A stretch of 64,000 nucleotides of DNA from Kofleriaceae bacterium (GTDB taxonomy: Bacteria > Myxococcota_A > Polyangia > Haliangiales > Haliangiaceae), in contig JAGPCY010000033.1 of the NCBI GenBank assembly GCA_018057825.1, forward strand, positions 48,347-112,346, read 5' to 3'. Shown here in pieces: positions 61,016 to 64,000 of the stretch. The translations under genes were made by a program, and so were the position numbers. The first letter of the stretch is position 1. Each line of letters begins with the position of its first letter. Below the pieces are notes generated by a model that worked only from the letters and a program-made list of their open reading frames with translations, did not search any database and was not told the origin of the DNA.

Positions 61016-61960
61016 ATGATCAAGCGTCCCAAGATCGCCATCGTTGGCGCCGGCGGCAACGTCGGCGCGGCCGTCGCCCAGTGGGCAGTGCAGAAGGAGC
61101 TCGGGGACCTCGTCCTCATCGACCTGAAGGCCCAGGCCGCCGAGGGTCGCGCCCTCGATCTGACCCAGTGCGGCCCGTGGGAGGGCTTCAACAACACCTC
61201 GTTCGTGGCGAGCTCGGACGCCGCGGCGATGGCCGGGGCCGACGTCGTGGTGATGACCGCCGGCGTCCCGCGCAAGCCGGGGCAGTCGCGCGAGGAGCTC
61301 ATCAACATCAACGCCGGCATCGTCCGCGACATCTGCAAGAGCGTGAAGGAGCACGCTCCGGACGCGGTGCTGATCGTGGTGTCGAACCCCCTCGACGCCA
61401 TGGTGTTCGTCGCCAAGCAGGTCACCGGCTTCCCCCGCGAGCGCGTGATCGGCTCGGCCGGCGTCCTCGACAGCGCCCGCTTCCGCACCTACCTGGCGAT
61501 GGCCGCCGGCGTGTCGGTCGAGGACGTCCAGGCCATCGTGCTCGGCGCCCACACCGACAAGGACATGGTGCCGATCCTGTCGACCGCCACCATCGGCAAC
61601 GTCCCGGTCGGCACGTTCCTGTCGGCCGAGCAGCTCGCCAAGGTCGTCGAGGACACCAAGAAGGGCGGCGCCACCCTGACCGCGCTCATGGGCACGTCGG
61701 CGTGGCTCGCGCCCGGCGCCGGCACCTGCCTCATGGTCGAGGCGATCGTGCGCAACCAGGGCCGGGTCCTGCCGTGCTCGGTCGAGCTCGCCGGCGAGTT
61801 CGGCGTCACCGGCGCCTTCGTCGGCGTGCCGGTCAAGCTGTCGGCCAAGGGCGCCGAGGCCGTGTTCGAGTTCGAGCTGTCGGCCGCCGAGAAGGACGCC
61901 TTCGCCAAGTCGGTCGCCGCCAACGTCGAGCTGATGGGCATCGCCAAGGGCTTCCTGTGA
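61016..61960 (+). CDS. mdh: Malate dehydrogenase (LDH-like type)
   Basis: 314-residue NAD-dependent malate dehydrogenase. The Rossmann motif IAIVGAGGNVGAAVAQWAVQ is at the N-terminus with the acidic NAD selector in VLIDLKAQAAEG. Substrate and catalytic residues: GVPRKPGQSREELININ (mobile loop Arg), VVSNPLDAMVFVAKQ, GSAGVLDSARFRTYLA (Asp/Arg of the relay) and the catalytic His in VLGAHTDKDMVPI, where the family usually has GxHGDTMVP, so a two-residue insert is present near the active site. It converts malate to oxaloacetate in the TCA cycle. A TATGCA hexamer ends 9 bases upstream. It converges with icd across tracts T7 and T8. Confidence 0.95.
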   Translation: MIKRPKIAIVGAGGNVGAAVAQWAVQKELGDLVLIDLKAQAAEGRALDLTQCGPWEGFNNTSFVASSDAAAMAGADVVVMTAGVPRKPGQSREELININAGIVRDICKSVKEHAPDAVLIVVSNPLDAMVFVAKQVTGFPRERVIGSAGVLDSARFRTYLAMAAGVSVEDVQAIVLGAHTDKDMVPILSTATIGNVPVGTFLSAEQLAKVVEDTKKGGATLTALMGTSAWLAPGAGTCLMVEAIVRNQGRVLPCSVELAGEFGVTGAFVGVPVKLSAKGAEAVFEFELSAAEKDAFAKSVAANVELMGIAKGFL

Positions 61961-61975
61961 TCGAGTAGATCGAGC

Positions 61976-62067
<92 letters not shown>

Positions 62068-62380
62068 CTGGGGCGTGGATCCGGTGATGACTCCGGAGTT
62101 GTGGGTACACGGGCCCGCCGACGTGGGCCTGCCCGCGTCGGTCACCCGCCGCGGTGGACGCCTCCCCGTTCGCTCGCGATGACATCGCGACGTAGCCGCT
62201 CCCACGGAGACCAGGGATCGATCCATCGCACACGTCCTAGCGTCGGAGCTCACGAGGTCGGCGCCACCGCGCGGGCTCCCTAGCGGGCGGCCGGCCCCCG
62301 TCGGCTCTGTGCGCGCACCACCCCTTCCCCCGCGCTCGCCAGCCAATCGCGCTCCGGCGTGGATCGGTCGGTGCAACTCG
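62068..62380. other. 313-base stretch with no supported gene
   Basis: No credible coding frame, RNA gene or repeat is seen between tracts T7 and T8. The DNA is ordinary GC-rich sequence; one GCGATGACATCGC palindrome near 62176-62190 is the only symmetry I noticed. Confidence 0.7.
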
Positions 62381-62541
<161 letters not shown>

Positions 62542-62813
62542 GCCCGGCCCTCTCGCCAGCCCACCCAGCTCGACGACCGACCGACCAGCCATCGCGTCAG
62601 TCCACGCGAGCGCCGGCTTCGCCGCCTGCGCCGCGGCGGCGCCGTCTCTCTCCGCCCGCAGCCCGCAGCCCGCAGCGCACCGCGGTCCGCGACCGACACG
62701 CCTTCGCGCTCGTCGACCAGCGCCGCGGCCCGCCGCGCCCCGCCTTCACCGACGCCGCGATCGCGCCGCGGCCTCGCTCGAAAGCCGCGCCGCCCGCGCG
62801 GCGCCGCGTCGGC
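62542..62813. other. 272-base stretch with no supported gene
   Basis: Nothing convincing lies between tract T8 and the icd stop codon. The only pattern is a triple CCGCAG-type repeat near 62656-62680. Frames that stay open here are extensions of the tract. Confidence 0.7.
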
Positions 62814-64000
62814 CTACCAGCTCGACATCTCGGTCTTGAGGTTGGCGTCGAGCGTGTCGAGGAAGTCCTGGGTGGTGAGCCACGGGTGATCCTTCGAGAT
62901 CAGGATCGCCAGGTCCTTCGTCATCTTGCCGCTCTCGACGGTCTGCACGCACACCCGCTCGAGGGCGTCGGCGAACTTCACCACGCCGGGCGTCTCGTCG
63001 AACTGGCCGCGGTACTTGAGGCCCTGGGTCCAGGCGAAGATCGACGCGATCGGGTTGGTCGACGTCGGCCGGCCCTTCTGGTGCTCGCGGTAGTGGCGGG
63101 TCACCGTGCCGTGGGCCGCCTCGGCCTCGACGGTCTTGCCGTCTGGCGTCAGCAGCACCGAGGTCATGAGGCCGAGCGAGCCGAAGCCCTGGGCCACCGA
63201 GTCCGACTGCACGTCGCCGTCGTAGTTCTTGCACGCCCAGACGAAGCCGCCGTCCCACTTCATCGCCGAGGCGACCATGTCGTCGATCAGGCGGTGCTCG
63301 TAGGTCGTGCCCGCGGCCTTGAACTTGTCCGCGAACTCCTCGTCGAAGACCTTCTGGAACAGGTCCTTGAACCGGCCGTCGTACTTCTTCAGGATCGTGT
63401 TCTTGGTCGACAGGTACAGCGGCCAGCCGCGGCCGAGCGCGTAGTTCATGCAGCTCCGCGCGAACCCGACGATCTGCTCGTCGAGGTTGTACATGCCCAT
63501 CGCCACGCCCCCGCCCGGGAAGTCGAACACCTTGTACTCAACCGGCTTGCCGCCGTCGGCCGGGGTGAAGGTCATCGTCAGCGTGCCCTTGCCCGGCACG
63601 ACGAAGTCGGTGGCCTTGTACTGATCGCCGAAGGCGTGGCGGCCGACCACGATCGGCCGGGTCCAGCCCGGCACCAGCCGCGGCACGTTGGCGCAGATGA
63701 TCGGCTCGCGGAAGATCGTGCCGCCGACGATGTTGCGGATCGTGCCGTTGGGCGACTTCCACATCTCCTTCAGGCCGAACTCCTTCACCCGGGCCTCGTC
63801 GGGGGTGATGGTCGCGCACTTGACCGCGACCCCGTACTGCTTGGTCGCGTTGGCGCTGTCGATCGTGACCTGGTCGTTGGTCGCGTCGCGGTGCTCGATG
63901 CCGAGATCGAAGTACTTGAGGTCGATCTCCAGGTACGGGAGGATCAGCTTGTCCTTGATGAACTGCCAGATGATGCGGGTCATCTCGTCGCCGTCCATCT
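62814..64000 (-). CDS. icd: NADP-dependent isocitrate dehydrogenase, 5' end outside window
   Basis: 395 visible codons of an isocitrate dehydrogenase of the eukaryotic-like NADP type (about 405-410 residues). Matching motifs: [19 protein letters not shown] at the cut N-terminus, [116 protein letters not shown] and [16 protein letters not shown]. The first visible ATG follows AG, and the family reads [11 protein letters not shown] here, so the true start lies past base 64000. The enzyme makes 2-oxoglutarate, the substrate of the sucA/sucB complex also encoded here. Convergent with mdh. Confidence 0.96.
   Translation of the reverse strand, partial: MDGDEMTRIIWQFIKDKLILPYLEIDLKYFDLGIEHRDATNDQVTIDSANATKQYGVAVKCATITPDEARVKEFGLKEMWKSPNGTIRNIVGGTIFREPIICANVPRLVPGWTRPIVVGRHAFGDQYKATDFVVPGKGTLTMTFTPADGGKPVEYKVFDFPGGGVAMGMYNLDEQIVGFARSCMNYALGRGWPLYLSTKNTILKKYDGRFKDLFQKVFDEEFADKFKAAGTTYEHRLIDDMVASAMKWDGGFVWACKNYDGDVQSDSVAQGFGSLGLMTSVLLTPDGKTVEAEAAHGTVTRHYREHQKGRPTSTNPIASIFAWTQGLKYRGQFDETPGVVKFADALERVCVQTVESGKMTKDLAILISKDHPWLTTQDFLDTLDANLKTEMSSW

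Overview
The window is very GC-rich, with dense genes, heavy GTG start use, many short-signal lipoproteins (lipobox near residues 17-25) and families typical of predatory or soil deltaproteobacteria in the broad sense: AgmX/PglI-type C-termini, Cys-rich lipoproteins, S46 peptidase, SO2930/SO2931-type cytochrome and beta-helix pair, FHA-GAF-phosphatase regulator. This fits Myxococcota, probably the Nannocystineae/Haliangiales side. That placement is inference from gene content; I cannot name a genus. I saw no rRNA, tRNA, CRISPR array, prophage or insertion sequence.

Layout. 1-5578 (minus): ABC-type metal/cobalamin binding protein, DNA polymerase I, a TPR-metalloprotease lipoprotein and a truncated GAF protein, closely spaced. 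5651-9466 (plus): small membrane protein, two tandem PQQ-type sugar dehydrogenase lipoproteins, an alpha/beta hydrolase. 9643-10692 (minus): holA. 10748-13040 (plus): amidohydrolase and two small proteins. 13027-14957 (minus): SAM hydrolase coupled to a TrmA-type RNA methyltransferase. 15069-21554 (plus): ribosome-associated HPF-like protein, zinc ribbon, lipoproteins, hutI, GNAT. 21703-30751 (minus): CoA-transferase A/B, a toxin-antitoxin remnant, and a three-gene amino-acid operon headed by a roughly 1554-residue four-domain fusion. 30930-34576 (plus): FHA/GAF/PP2C regulator, rpmG, rpmB, lipoprotein. 34790-40866 (minus): 2-oxoglutarate dehydrogenase E1 and E2, GMC oxidoreductase, small lipoprotein. 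40953-43827 (plus): Cys-rich lipoprotein and S46 peptidase. 43973-51619 (minus): diheme cytochrome, beta-helix protein, lipoprotein, a giant protein with two eCIS-core (DUF4157) domains, an orphan LeuA-type regulatory domain. 51732-54645 (plus): uracil-DNA glycosylase, M20 deacetylase, N-acetylglutamate synthase. 54810-60947 (minus): exported PEP-synthase-like lipoprotein, HNH nuclease, frameshifted sugar-hydrolase-like lipoprotein, AgmX-type protein, YkvA-like protein. 61016-64000: malate dehydrogenase facing isocitrate dehydrogenase.

Three patterns stand out. First, degenerate tandem hexamer tracts (CTCGGY on one strand, GAGRCC family on the other) fill six of the seven convergent gene junctions; the seventh has overlapping genes and no spacer. 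No divergent junction has one, and only one same-direction gap does. Second, many first-gene start codons have a TANNNT-like hexamer 6-8 bases upstream, the signature of leaderless transcription. Third, the operon at 23697-30751 joins aldehyde dehydrogenase, aminotransferase, acetyltransferase and a lysine-less pseudo-aminotransferase in one polypeptide beside a C45 Ntn-type acyltransferase/amidase and a second aminotransferase. It looks like an uncharacterised acyl-protected amino-acid pathway.

Central metabolism is well represented (E1 and E2 of 2-oxoglutarate dehydrogenase, mdh, icd, CoA-transferase), as are arginine biosynthesis (M20 deacetylase plus N-acetylglutamate synthase) and translation (L33, L28, HPF). 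Thirteen gene pairs share a 4-base ATGA or GTGA stop/start overlap, implying widespread translational coupling.
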